Below, piece by piece: positions 6,315 to 13,849 of a DNA stretch of 14,753 nucleotides. A program made the translations under genes and the position numbers. Location: the NCBI GenBank assembly GCA_044375275.1, contig JBILMZ010000070.1:1-14753 (forward strand), in the 5' to 3' direction. Numbering within the stretch: position 1 is the stretch's first letter; every line of letters starts with the position of its first letter. The DNA comes from SZUA-430 sp044375275 (lineage in GTDB: Bacteria; Pseudomonadota; Alphaproteobacteria; Micropepsales; Micropepsaceae). A model generated the notes under the pieces. The model was not told the origin of the DNA, did no database searches, and was given only the letters and a program-made list of their open reading frames with translations.

Positions 6315-7865
6315 TTACAGCATCACTTCGATGAGATGCGGCCCCGGTTCGGCGAGCGCCCGCTTGAATTCCCTCACGAGTGTCTCGTTGTCTTCCGCGC
6401 GCACGGCGTTCACGCCCATCGATCGCCCCATCGCGGTGAAGTCCATCAGCGGTCGCTCCAGCGACAGCAGGGAACGCGAACGCTCGCTCTGTGCCGTCGC
6501 CCCCACGCGATCCAGTTCCATGTTGAGGATCGCATAGGACTTGTTGTTCAGCAGCAGCGTGATGACATGCAGGTTCTCGCGCGCCTGCGTCCAGAGCCCC
6601 TGGATCGTATACATCGCACTGCCATCAGATTGCAGGTTGATCACCGGCCGTCCGAGACAGGCAACAGCTGCGCCCGTCGCCAGCGGAATGCCCTGCCCGA
6701 TCGCGCCACCCGTCAGCATCAGCCAGTCATGCGGCGCGGCAGCCTGCGTCGCCATGTAGGGCCACAGGCCACTGGTATTTCCTTCGTCCGAGACGATCGC
6801 ACCCTCCGGCATCAGCGACGCGAGCAGCGACCCGATGCTCTCGACGGACACCTTGCCCGGCCCCGGCGGTGGGGCGATGGGGCCATCCACGAGCGTTGGC
6901 GCCTTGGGCGCACCAACCTCTTCAGCAAGCGCCGCCAGCACATCCGACAGGTCGTTCTCCGGCAGCCACGGCGAATGAACCTTGCACTCCGGCGGCAGGA
7001 ACGTCGAAGGCTTGTTGGGATAGGCGAAGAATGCCACCGGTGCGTTGGTGCCAATCACGATGCACTGCCGGAACTGCGACAGCATCGGTGCCGCCATCTC
7101 ACCCAGATAGGGGACACGATCCGTCCGGGGACGCCCACGCCCACGCGAGATGCGCGACATGAACGTGTCCGTGAACAGCTTCGCGCCCGTCTTCTCCGCA
7201 ATCGCCGCCGCGATCCGCAACGGCTTCTCGAGACCCGCATGGCCACCAATGAGAAGCAGCGTCGGTTCGCCCGAGCGCAGGGCCGCTGCCGCCTCGCGGA
7301 TCAGCTTCTGGTCCACGGGCTTGCCCCCGCGATCAGCCTTCGCGGGCTTGGGCGCCACCGCCGGCATGTCCGACCACGCAATGTCGGCAGGAACGATGAG
7401 TGTGCTCATGCCCCCATTGGGCCGCATCGCGATGTCCACGGCCTGCCGCGTCTTGGCAAGCGCATCCTCGGCCGAGACGGGATCACCGATCCAGTCCGAC
7501 ACGGGCCTGGCGACCGAGTGGATATCGCTCTGCAGCGGCGCGTCATACTGGCGGTGATAGGTCGCGTGATCGCCCACGAGGTTGATCATGCGCGAGTGCG
7601 CGCGCTTGGCATTGTGCAGGTTCGCAAAGCCGTTGCCGACACCAGGCCCCAGGTGAAGCAGCGTCGCCGCCGGCTTGCCCGCCATGCGCGCATAGCCATC
7701 GGCCGCTCCGGTGCAGACACCCTCGAACAGGCCGAGGATCGGCCGCATGCCGCCCACGCGGTCAAAGCTCGCCACAAGATGCATCTCGGACGTACCCGGA
7801 TTCCCGAAACAGGCATCCACACCCTGCTCGACAAGTTCACGCAAGATCGCTTCGCTGACGTTCAT
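6315..7865 (-). CDS. Thiamine-diphosphate-dependent enzyme, acetolactate synthase/benzoylformate decarboxylase superfamily
   Basis: This 516-residue cytoplasmic enzyme should use ThDP and Mg2+ to cleave or join a 2-oxo acid. I start it at ATG 7865 (MNVSEAILREL); a TTG nine bases upstream lies in the ribosome-binding region (AGGGTTGAGGA). The N-terminal PYR domain (about 1-165) has the typical N-P-G-T-S-E (22-27), the catalytic Glu48 in G-L-F-E-G and A-A-D-G-Y-A-R. A central domain follows, then a C-terminal PP domain with the ThDP/Mg motif S-D414-G ... N440-N441. Classical members have Gly-Asp-Gly; here the first Gly is Ser. Relatives are often annotated 'acetolactate synthase large subunit', but it is shorter than IlvB (about 570) and has no IlvH/IlvN small-subunit gene beside it, so branched-chain amino acid synthesis is unlikely. 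A decarboxylase/lyase of unknown substrate fits better. It lies 75 bp downstream of the FAD dehydrogenase gene and is probably co-transcribed with it. Confidence 0.88.
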   Translation of the reverse strand: MNVSEAILRELVEQGVDACFGNPGTSEMHLVASFDRVGGMRPILGLFEGVCTGAADGYARMAGKPAATLLHLGPGVGNGFANLHNAKRAHSRMINLVGDHATYHRQYDAPLQSDIHSVARPVSDWIGDPVSAEDALAKTRQAVDIAMRPNGGMSTLIVPADIAWSDMPAVAPKPAKADRGGKPVDQKLIREAAAALRSGEPTLLLIGGHAGLEKPLRIAAAIAEKTGAKLFTDTFMSRISRGRGRPRTDRVPYLGEMAAPMLSQFRQCIVIGTNAPVAFFAYPNKPSTFLPPECKVHSPWLPENDLSDVLAALAEEVGAPKAPTLVDGPIAPPPGPGKVSVESIGSLLASLMPEGAIVSDEGNTSGLWPYMATQAAAPHDWLMLTGGAIGQGIPLATGAAVACLGRPVINLQSDGSAMYTIQGLWTQARENLHVITLLLNNKSYAILNMELDRVGATAQSERSRSLLSLERPLMDFTAMGRSMGVNAVRAEDNETLVREFKRALAEPGPHLIEVML

Positions 7866-7940
7866 GTTCCTCAACCCTGATTGTGGTTTTGCTTCTGGTT
7901 TGGATGGACGATATCGGACTGGCCGCCCTGCGCCAATCGC

Positions 7941-9539
7941 TTATCCCTTGGCGATGGCCTCGGCCGCCCGCCGCGCCGTGATCACGCTCGACAGCAGGAA
8001 CGTGCCCTCCAGCCCCCTCATGCCGTGGCTTCCGCCTCCTCCAAAACCGGCCGACTCTCCGATGGCAAATAGCCCGGGTATCGGCTGATCCTTTTCGTTG
8101 AGGGCCCGGCTGCGCAGGTCGGTCACGATCCCGCCCAGCGACTTGCGCGTGACCACCCGCTCGCAAATTGCGATGAGCGGCCCGCCTTTCGGATCGAGGA
8201 TCCGCTGCGGTTTCACGAGCCGCATGCGATCCGCCCGATAGCCACGCAGCGTCTCGATCATGCGTCGCTGCTCGTCCGCCGCCGGATTGCCTGCCGTCGC
8301 ATCAAAGCGCTGGAGCTCGGCCTCAAAGGCTCCTGCCTCGATCTTCGAGTCAGGCCTCAAGGCCTTCATCTTCCCGACCAGTTCCCCCACGGTGGAGGCC
8401 ACCACGACATCCGGACAGTTCTGCGTCAGGTCATTCACGAGCCACTTGTTGCCCATCACCATGTCCAGCACGAACCGGAAGAAGCGCCGGTCCCGCAGCG
8501 CCGGGTTCCAGTCTGCACCCGACGCCGCCAGCTCCGTCATCGCGATCCGCCTGTTCAGCACCTGCCAGGTGAAGCCCGCAGGCGCCGTGGCGACACGCTG
8601 CACGAGATCGAACGTATCAAAGCCGGAAACAAGCGGCGGCATCAGCCGTCGCCCGTGCGCATCGCACCACAGCGCCGACTTGGGCGGGATGAGGCTGACG
8701 CCATGATCGGTCCATTGCCCGCGCGGATGACGGATGCCCGCCGCATAGTTCCACATGCGCCCGACATTCCTGACCTGCGCGCCCGCCTTGCCGGCCGCAT
8801 CGACGGCAAGACCGTCGGCAGAAGGGTGCGTGCCCAGCAGGATCTCGCGCGGCAGCGTCACGCCATCAACGGCGCTCCAGTGCTTGCGCACCTGGTCGAT
8901 GGACCCGCCAATACCGCCGGCCGCAACAACGACCGCGTCCGCTGATCCGCGAAACTCTTCCCCTTCGTCAGTCATGCCACTGCAGCTGACGATGCGGCCC
9001 GCATGCCAGTCAAAGCGCGTGACCTTGTGACCGCAGCGAATGCTGAGGCGGCTGGCATTCACATGGCCGCGCAGCGCCTTGATCAGTGTCGTGATGAGAT
9101 GATGGCTCGTGCCCCAGGTCAGGTGGAAGCGCGGGACGGCATTGCCCGGCAGCTTGTATCCACGCTCCACCCACATCACAACGGGCAGCCAGCGAATGCC
9201 GAACCGCTTCAGGAAATCGTGCCCGTCTGGCGTCGAGCGTTCGACGAGGTGCTTCGCCCAGAGTTGCGGCCAGATCGTGCCCTTGTCGAATTCGGCAAAG
9301 CTCTTCCAGTCCGCCAGCGCCTTCTCCGGACTGTCGGCGATCTTCATCCTTCGCTGCTCGGGACTGTCGACAAAGAACATGCCGCCAAAGGCCTCGAGCG
9401 CAGACCCGCCCAGCCGTGCCACGCCCTCGCGCTCATAGATCGTCACCGACTTTCCCATGTCGAGCAGCTGCAGCGCGCACGTGACGCCCGCAATGCCACC
9501 CCCGACGATCGCCACATCGCTCTGGTAGGATTTCGCCAT
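7941..9539 (-). CDS. FAD-binding dehydrogenase (3-ketosteroid dehydrogenase/fumarate reductase flavoprotein type)
   Basis: This 532-residue flavoprotein should oxidise or reduce a C-C bond next to a carbonyl group. The chosen start is ATG 9539 (MAKSYQSDVAIV), which puts the dinucleotide-binding fold at the very N-terminus as usual; a GTG at 9587 would add 16 unlikely residues. The ribosome binding site at 9539 is weak. Visible motifs: G13-G-G-I-A-G18 with Glu36 at the end of the second strand (binds the adenosine ribose), the G-G-S/G-G-M region near residues 43-55, and the C-terminal FAD motif G-L-F-A-I-G-E-S-A-G (about 489-498) followed by G-G-G-G-S-H-G-M-R-G-L-E-G. The sequence closely resembles the conserved 'putative FAD-binding dehydrogenase' group (about 550 residues), whose substrates are mostly unknown. 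There is no signal peptide, so it is cytoplasmic. It is the first gene of a likely two-gene operon with the ThDP enzyme. Confidence 0.9.
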   Translation of the reverse strand: MAKSYQSDVAIVGGGIAGVTCALQLLDMGKSVTIYEREGVARLGGSALEAFGGMFFVDSPEQRRMKIADSPEKALADWKSFAEFDKGTIWPQLWAKHLVERSTPDGHDFLKRFGIRWLPVVMWVERGYKLPGNAVPRFHLTWGTSHHLITTLIKALRGHVNASRLSIRCGHKVTRFDWHAGRIVSCSGMTDEGEEFRGSADAVVVAAGGIGGSIDQVRKHWSAVDGVTLPREILLGTHPSADGLAVDAAGKAGAQVRNVGRMWNYAAGIRHPRGQWTDHGVSLIPPKSALWCDAHGRRLMPPLVSGFDTFDLVQRVATAPAGFTWQVLNRRIAMTELAASGADWNPALRDRRFFRFVLDMVMGNKWLVNDLTQNCPDVVVASTVGELVGKMKALRPDSKIEAGAFEAELQRFDATAGNPAADEQRRMIETLRGYRADRMRLVKPQRILDPKGGPLIAICERVVTRKSLGGIVTDLRSRALNEKDQPIPGLFAIGESAGFGGGGSHGMRGLEGTFLLSSVITARRAAEAIAKG

Positions 9540-9725
9540 GACCTGCCCATGCCGTGTTGAGTCTGGCGAGCGCGACACATGACGCACTCGTGGTCGCGAA
9601 TCCTATCAACGAGCCGTTGTCACTCTCAATGGATCTTTTCGGCTCGGTGCACTGCCGCACATTCCAGTGCGACGGGAACCGCAATGCGCAGCACGCTGAA
9701 CCTGTCCGCGCGATGCGACAGCAGC

Positions 9726-11234
9726 CTACCGCCGCCAGCCCGCAGCAAGCAGGCCGATGCCATAGGTGGCCAGGCCTGCGAGCCCCAGCAGCACCATGTA
9801 GGCTTCGGCGCGCAGCATCATGCTCGCCGGCAGCATCGCATCGAAACCCGGCGCGACATACAGCACGACGATACCCGCATAGACGGCCGCCAGCGTCATC
9901 CGCCCGGCCTGCGCCGGCAATCCACCACTGAAATCGAAATAGCTTCGCTGCCAGCCATAGCCGCCCAGCACCAGCAGGTTGACCCAGGTCCCCAGCGCCG
10001 TCGCGAGCGCCAGTCCCTCGACACCCATGCCGATGACCATCACGAACAGCGCCTTCAACGCCAGGTTCACGCCGATCGACACACCAGTCGCCACGACCGG
10101 CGTTCGCGTATCCCCGCGCGCATGGAACAGCGGCGTGACGGTGCGAAGCATAACGAACGCCGGCAGCCCCACTGCATAGGCCAGCAGCACGGCCGCCGCC
10201 GCATGAGCCGCATCGATATCGAAGGCCCCGCGCGCGAAAAGCCCCGTCATGATCACGTCCGGAATGACCAGGAAGGCCGCGGTGCAAGGGAGCGTCAGCA
10301 GCAGGCCCACCTCGGTCGCGCGATTGAACGCACGGTGCGTCGCGGGCGCATCGCCCTTGCTCACGGACCGGGACACTTGCGGCAGCAGGACCGTTCCCAG
10401 CGCAATGGCGATCACGCCCATGGGCAACTGGTTGATGCGGTCGGCGTAATACAACGACGTATAGGACCCCGCGCTCAGGAAGCTGGCGAAGATCGTGTCC
10501 GCGAACATTGCAAGCTGCACGCCCGCCGCCCCGAATGTTGCGGGAATGAACCGCGCAAAGAACGTCTTCACGTCCTCGGTCAGGCGCGGCATCGCGGGCA
10601 GGATCGAAGCCCCGGCGCGCCGTGCCGCAAACAGGAGCAACAGCAACTCCGCCACGCCACCGCCCAATACGCCCCACGCCGCCGCGTGCGCCGCGGTCGG
10701 GAAGAAGACAACACTCAGCAGCGCAAGTCCCATGCAGATGTTCAACAGCACCGGCGCCGCGGCCGCCGCCCAGAAACTGTTGCGCGCATTGAGGACGCCA
10801 CCCAGATGCGTCACGACCGTCACGCACAGCAGGTAGCCGAAGGTGATGCGTGTCAGGGCACTCGCGAGCTCGACCTGCGCCGGGTCGTCAGCAAACCCCG
10901 GCGCCAGCGCAAGGACGATCCAGGGCATGGCCACGAACGCAACCGCCAGCAGCACCAGCTGGATGGCAAGCTGCCACCCGAGCATCACGCGCGAAAACGA
11001 CTCCGCCCGTGCGGCATCCGAACCCTGCAGCCCGGAATACATCGGAACGAACGCGGCGTTGTAAGCGCCTTCGGCAAAGATCGTCCTGAAGTGGTTCGGC
11101 AGGCGGAAGGCAACGAAGAACGCATCCGAGAGCGCACCCGGCGCAAGCACCGACGCCATGATCAGGTCGCGGATGAAACCCGTCACCCGGCTGATCAGTG
11201 TAAATCCGCTCGTCGATAGCAGTGCGCGATACAT
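9726..11234 (-). CDS. murJ: Lipid II flippase MurJ (MviN)
   Basis: This 502-residue inner-membrane protein flips lipid-linked peptidoglycan precursor (lipid II) to the periplasmic face, an essential step of wall synthesis. It belongs to the MOP exporter superfamily and should have 14 helices; E. coli MurJ has 511 residues. I start it at ATG 11234 (MYRALLSTSGF), behind CCAGGACC; longer in-frame extension to 11357 would overlap the upstream gene and adds a non-membrane, Arg-rich stretch. Functionally important charged residues are in place: Arg16, Arg22, Asp37 and Arg50, matching Arg18, Arg24, Asp39 and Arg52 of E. coli. The motifs S-R-V-T-G-F-I-R-D, F-R-L-P-N-x-F-R and A-D-R-I-N-Q-L-P-M-G-V-I are all typical. 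It lies 85 bp downstream of the DUF418 gene and 186 bp upstream of the FAD dehydrogenase start, in the same orientation. Confidence 0.96.
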   Translation of the reverse strand: MYRALLSTSGFTLISRVTGFIRDLIMASVLAPGALSDAFFVAFRLPNHFRTIFAEGAYNAAFVPMYSGLQGSDAARAESFSRVMLGWQLAIQLVLLAVAFVAMPWIVLALAPGFADDPAQVELASALTRITFGYLLCVTVVTHLGGVLNARNSFWAAAAAPVLLNICMGLALLSVVFFPTAAHAAAWGVLGGGVAELLLLLFAARRAGASILPAMPRLTEDVKTFFARFIPATFGAAGVQLAMFADTIFASFLSAGSYTSLYYADRINQLPMGVIAIALGTVLLPQVSRSVSKGDAPATHRAFNRATEVGLLLTLPCTAAFLVIPDVIMTGLFARGAFDIDAAHAAAAVLLAYAVGLPAFVMLRTVTPLFHARGDTRTPVVATGVSIGVNLALKALFVMVIGMGVEGLALATALGTWVNLLVLGGYGWQRSYFDFSGGLPAQAGRMTLAAVYAGIVVLYVAPGFDAMLPASMMLRAEAYMVLLGLAGLATYGIGLLAAGWRR

Positions 11235-11319
11235 GGTCCTGGGCGAATCCCGTTTTGAGGGCCGCACAATGGCATGAATCGGACGGCCACGCCCTAAACC
11301 GCAGATTGACGCCGCCCGG

Positions 11320-12531
11320 TCAGGCCGCGCGGCGCCGATTGGGCAAGAGGCGCCCATAGGTCAGGCAGCGCCACAGCCACTCCATCGGCCCCATGCTGAA
11401 CGCCGAAAGCCACCGTGGAGACCAGGCCAGCTGCAACACCCAGATCAGGACCACGATCACGGCAATCTCCGGGCGGTCGAGTTGTCCAAAGAGCCCGAGG
11501 CCACGTCCTCCGAAGAAAATGGCCGTCATGATCAGCGACTGCGTCAGGTAGTTCGTGAATGCCATGCGTCCCGTAGCGGCCAGTGGCCAGAGCATCTGGC
11601 TTCCGAGCGCCCGATGCAGCAGCATGAGCGCCGAGGCATAGCCCAGCGTCACAAATAGGGTACCGAACGCGGAGGCGGTTCGACCCAGGCCCATGAACTC
11701 GGCCAGCTGAAAATTGCCAGCGAGGGAAGCAACAGCCTGCTGGTTCGTGAGGGCAAGTATGGCGCTGCCCAGCAAGACCAGGATGGCGTGCACCCAGGCA
11801 GGCGCTTCGCCACGCAGGTAGCCAACCTTGAAAAGGGCAAGCCCGATCATCATGAGGCCATAGGTCTTCGGGTAAAGGAGCAGCCAGAGCATATCGAGCC
11901 AGTTGGTGAAATTGGCGCTCAGGCTGTCATCAAAGCTTCCTCCGAATGCAGCGATCGCGGCCTGCATTTCGACTGGCGAAAGGTTCCAGCCCATGTCGGT
12001 TCTGACCTTCTCGAGCTCTGCCGGAGGCAGGAAGTTCATCGCTGCGAGCGAGATCTCGAAGACCGCTCCCGCCAGATAAAGCAGCACGCCTGCACCCAAC
12101 AGCGCACGCGCGGACCAGGACCGGCAGAACGAGACGACGAACCCTGCGACCGCATACGCGAGGAGAATGTCCCCGTACCAGATGAAGGCGCCATGGACGA
12201 TCCCGATCATCGCCAGCCAGAAGAGGCGCCAGCGAAGGAGTGTCGAACGTTCCGGGTCCCCCCTTTCGCCGCCAACGAGAAAAAGGGATACGCCAAACAG
12301 CATGGAGAACAGCGTGATGAACTTCTGCTCGAAGAAGACATGCACGACACGCCAGACCTCGGCCGACCACCCTTCAAGCGGAAAGGGGGTGTTCACCGGA
12401 TTGATGTAGGCCTCGGGCGGAAAGGCAAAGGACGTCGCATTCACGGCGAGTATACCCAGCACACCCAGCCCCCTCAGGATGTCGAGCGTATCGATCCGGT
12501 CGTCATCGCGCGTTGGCCCATATCCAGACAT
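11320..12531 (-). CDS. DUF418 (YeiB-like) polytopic membrane protein
   Basis: This 403-residue inner-membrane protein has about ten hydrophobic helices. The start ATG 12531 follows a run of seven G residues (12539-12545) seven bases upstream. Family hallmarks run through it: R-I-D-T-L-D-I-L-R-G-L-G-V-L-G-I-L-A-V-N (about 12-31), F-x-T-L-F-S-M-L-F-G, H-G-A-F-I-W-Y-G-D-I-L-L-A-Y-A, then in the C-terminal DUF418 domain G-R-M-A-F-T-N-Y-L-x-Q-S and S-M-G-P-M-E-W-L-W-R-x-L-T-Y-G. The family is very common in bacteria and resembles membrane acyltransferases in its N-terminal helix, but its reaction is not firmly known. It lies between the lactonase gene (100 bp upstream) and murJ (85 bp downstream), all on the same strand, so read-through is possible. 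Confidence 0.92.
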   Translation of the reverse strand: MSGYGPTRDDDRIDTLDILRGLGVLGILAVNATSFAFPPEAYINPVNTPFPLEGWSAEVWRVVHVFFEQKFITLFSMLFGVSLFLVGGERGDPERSTLLRWRLFWLAMIGIVHGAFIWYGDILLAYAVAGFVVSFCRSWSARALLGAGVLLYLAGAVFEISLAAMNFLPPAELEKVRTDMGWNLSPVEMQAAIAAFGGSFDDSLSANFTNWLDMLWLLLYPKTYGLMMIGLALFKVGYLRGEAPAWVHAILVLLGSAILALTNQQAVASLAGNFQLAEFMGLGRTASAFGTLFVTLGYASALMLLHRALGSQMLWPLAATGRMAFTNYLTQSLIMTAIFFGGRGLGLFGQLDRPEIAVIVVLIWVLQLAWSPRWLSAFSMGPMEWLWRCLTYGRLLPNRRRAA

Positions 12532-12631
12532 GACAAGTCCCCCCCGATGAGGATCATGTCACAGGCAGCCTGCAGTGCAAGCAGCCAACGAAGATGTGAA
12601 GCCGTCCCCGTGATTGAATCCCGGGCCGCCT

Positions 12632-13696
12632 TTACCCGCCCCAGGGGCAATCAAGGATCTTGCTCTGGAAGATCGGGCCGATCAGCAGGCGCCCCCTGGC
12701 TGCAGCTGCGACGCTTGCGCCCGAAATCTCCTGGCCTTTGTTGTAATAGATGGTCTCCGGCACGAACCCGCCCTTGCCATCCGCCCGCAACAGCATCACA
12801 TGGCTCGGCGACAGCTTTGACCCGTCCCGGAAGTGCGCCAAAAGTTCAAAGATCTTCGTATGCACGCCCAGCAGCAGGTCTCCATTGGCGAGCACGTCGA
12901 TATTGTCGGCAAATCCAGGGACATCAACGACGGTCCGATGCGCGAGCATGCCGGTGGCGGGATCTCGATCATAGACATGCACGGCCCGTTCGGAGGCTGC
13001 CGCCACATAAAGCGTGCGGCCATCGGCACTGATGTTGATCCCGTTGGACCCACCCAGGCCTTCAATGGATGTGGTGAAGCCTTTGCCATCGAAATACTGG
13101 ACGGTCGTGAGGCGCAGGCGCCCGAAATCCTCCACCGTGCGCATCCATCCCGTCGGGTTGGCATGGTCATTGGTCACGTAGAAGCTGTCAGTGCCCGTTC
13201 CCACGATATCATTCGGGGACACCATGGAAGCTCCCGTCACGGTCCGTCGATGCACCAGCGCGGCGCCGTTCACATCGAAGATTTCGACCGTATGCCGACC
13301 CCCTGCATGATTGATCACGAACAGGACCTTGCGTCCGTCGGGCTCACGATGAAGGCTGATGCCATGCGGCTGGAAACCCTGTGGCAGCGCATCCCGCGTC
13401 GCATCGACCGGCAACTGGTCTGTGGCGCCCGGCGCATAGGTCCAGATCGCCCCCCTCACGCCGGGCTGCTTCATGTTCGTCCAGCGGTCATAACCCGAAA
13501 GGAAAGCCGTACCGGTCTCGCTGTCGATGGCCAGGTCCTCGACGCCGGCAATGCCGCCGCCTGTCACCTGGCTGCACTGCCCGACGGACTTCTCGGGGAT
13601 ATCGAGGAACACCCCTGCCGCCACGAGGAAGAAATAGCCCCACACGCCAATGGCCACCAGAAGCAGCAGGAATATCCACATGATGACGCGAAACAT
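12632..13696 (-). CDS. Paraoxonase/arylesterase-type lactonase, membrane-anchored
   Basis: This 354-residue six-bladed beta-propeller protein is of almost the same length as human PON1 (355). I start it at ATG 13696 because GAGGAG (13704-13709) sits seven bases upstream; ATG 13720 has no such site. Residues 4-27 form an uncleaved hydrophobic anchor, placing the propeller in the periplasm. The PON active site is complete and nearly collinear: Glu53-Asp54, Asn162, Asn218 and Asp264-Asn265 match PON1 calcium ligands Glu53, Asp54, Asn168, Asn224, Asp269 and Asn270; His111 and His130 match the His115/His134 dyad; Cys41 and Cys350 match the Cys42-Cys353 disulfide that closes the propeller. PONs are chiefly lactonases, some hydrolysing acyl-homoserine lactones, so lactone degradation or quorum quenching is plausible; the real substrate is unknown. 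A bacterial homologue from Oceanicaulis alexandrii is known to be a lactonase. The gene is divergent from the ATP-grasp-like gene at 13850. Confidence 0.92.
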   Translation of the reverse strand: MFRVIMWIFLLLLVAIGVWGYFFLVAAGVFLDIPEKSVGQCSQVTGGGIAGVEDLAIDSETGTAFLSGYDRWTNMKQPGVRGAIWTYAPGATDQLPVDATRDALPQGFQPHGISLHREPDGRKVLFVINHAGGRHTVEIFDVNGAALVHRRTVTGASMVSPNDIVGTGTDSFYVTNDHANPTGWMRTVEDFGRLRLTTVQYFDGKGFTTSIEGLGGSNGINISADGRTLYVAAASERAVHVYDRDPATGMLAHRTVVDVPGFADNIDVLANGDLLLGVHTKIFELLAHFRDGSKLSPSHVMLLRADGKGGFVPETIYYNKGQEISGASVAAAARGRLLIGPIFQSKILDCPWGG

Positions 13697-13703
13697 GGCA
13701 GGG

Positions 13704-13709
13704 CTCCTC
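13704..13709 (-). promoter_or_regulatory. Ribosome binding site that fixes the lactonase start
   Basis: On the minus strand GAGGAG is followed by seven bases and then the ATG at 13696. This near-consensus site favours 13696 over the in-frame ATG at 13720, and it also places the hydrophobic anchor directly at the N-terminus and makes residue numbering match PON1. Confidence 0.75.
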
Positions 13710-13849
13710 GGGTTCGGCATACCACTCTAGCCTAAACGCTCACCCTGAAAGGTGGTCGAATTGGCACGGCCGCCATGCTATCCGGTACCCCGAAACACAC
13801 AACCGGGAATCAGCCGCCGGCGCACCCGCTCGCGGCAAAGGGGAACCGC

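Noticed and set aside
6315..7865. Calling the ThDP enzyme IlvB (true acetolactate synthase)
   Set aside because: It is about 50 residues short, lacks the Gly-Asp-Gly form of the motif and has no regulatory-subunit gene beside it.
6234..7880. Long plus-strand open frame (548 codons) opposite the ThDP-enzyme gene
   Set aside because: It is rich in Arg, His, Gln and Pro with no domain motif, as expected for the antisense of a GC-rich gene; the minus-strand protein has clear ThDP motifs.
9433..10827. Minus-strand open frame (464 codons) in another frame across murJ and the FAD gene
   Set aside because: It overlaps two well-supported genes on the same strand and is Gly/Arg/Cys-rich without motifs.
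9579..11219. Long plus-strand open frame (546 codons) opposite murJ
   Set aside because: Its composition is Arg/His/Gln-rich and low in hydrophobics, while the opposite strand encodes an unmistakable MurJ.
11788..13032. Plus-strand open frame (414 codons) across the DUF418 and lactonase genes
   Set aside because: It spans the ends of two convincing minus-strand genes and has shadow-type composition.
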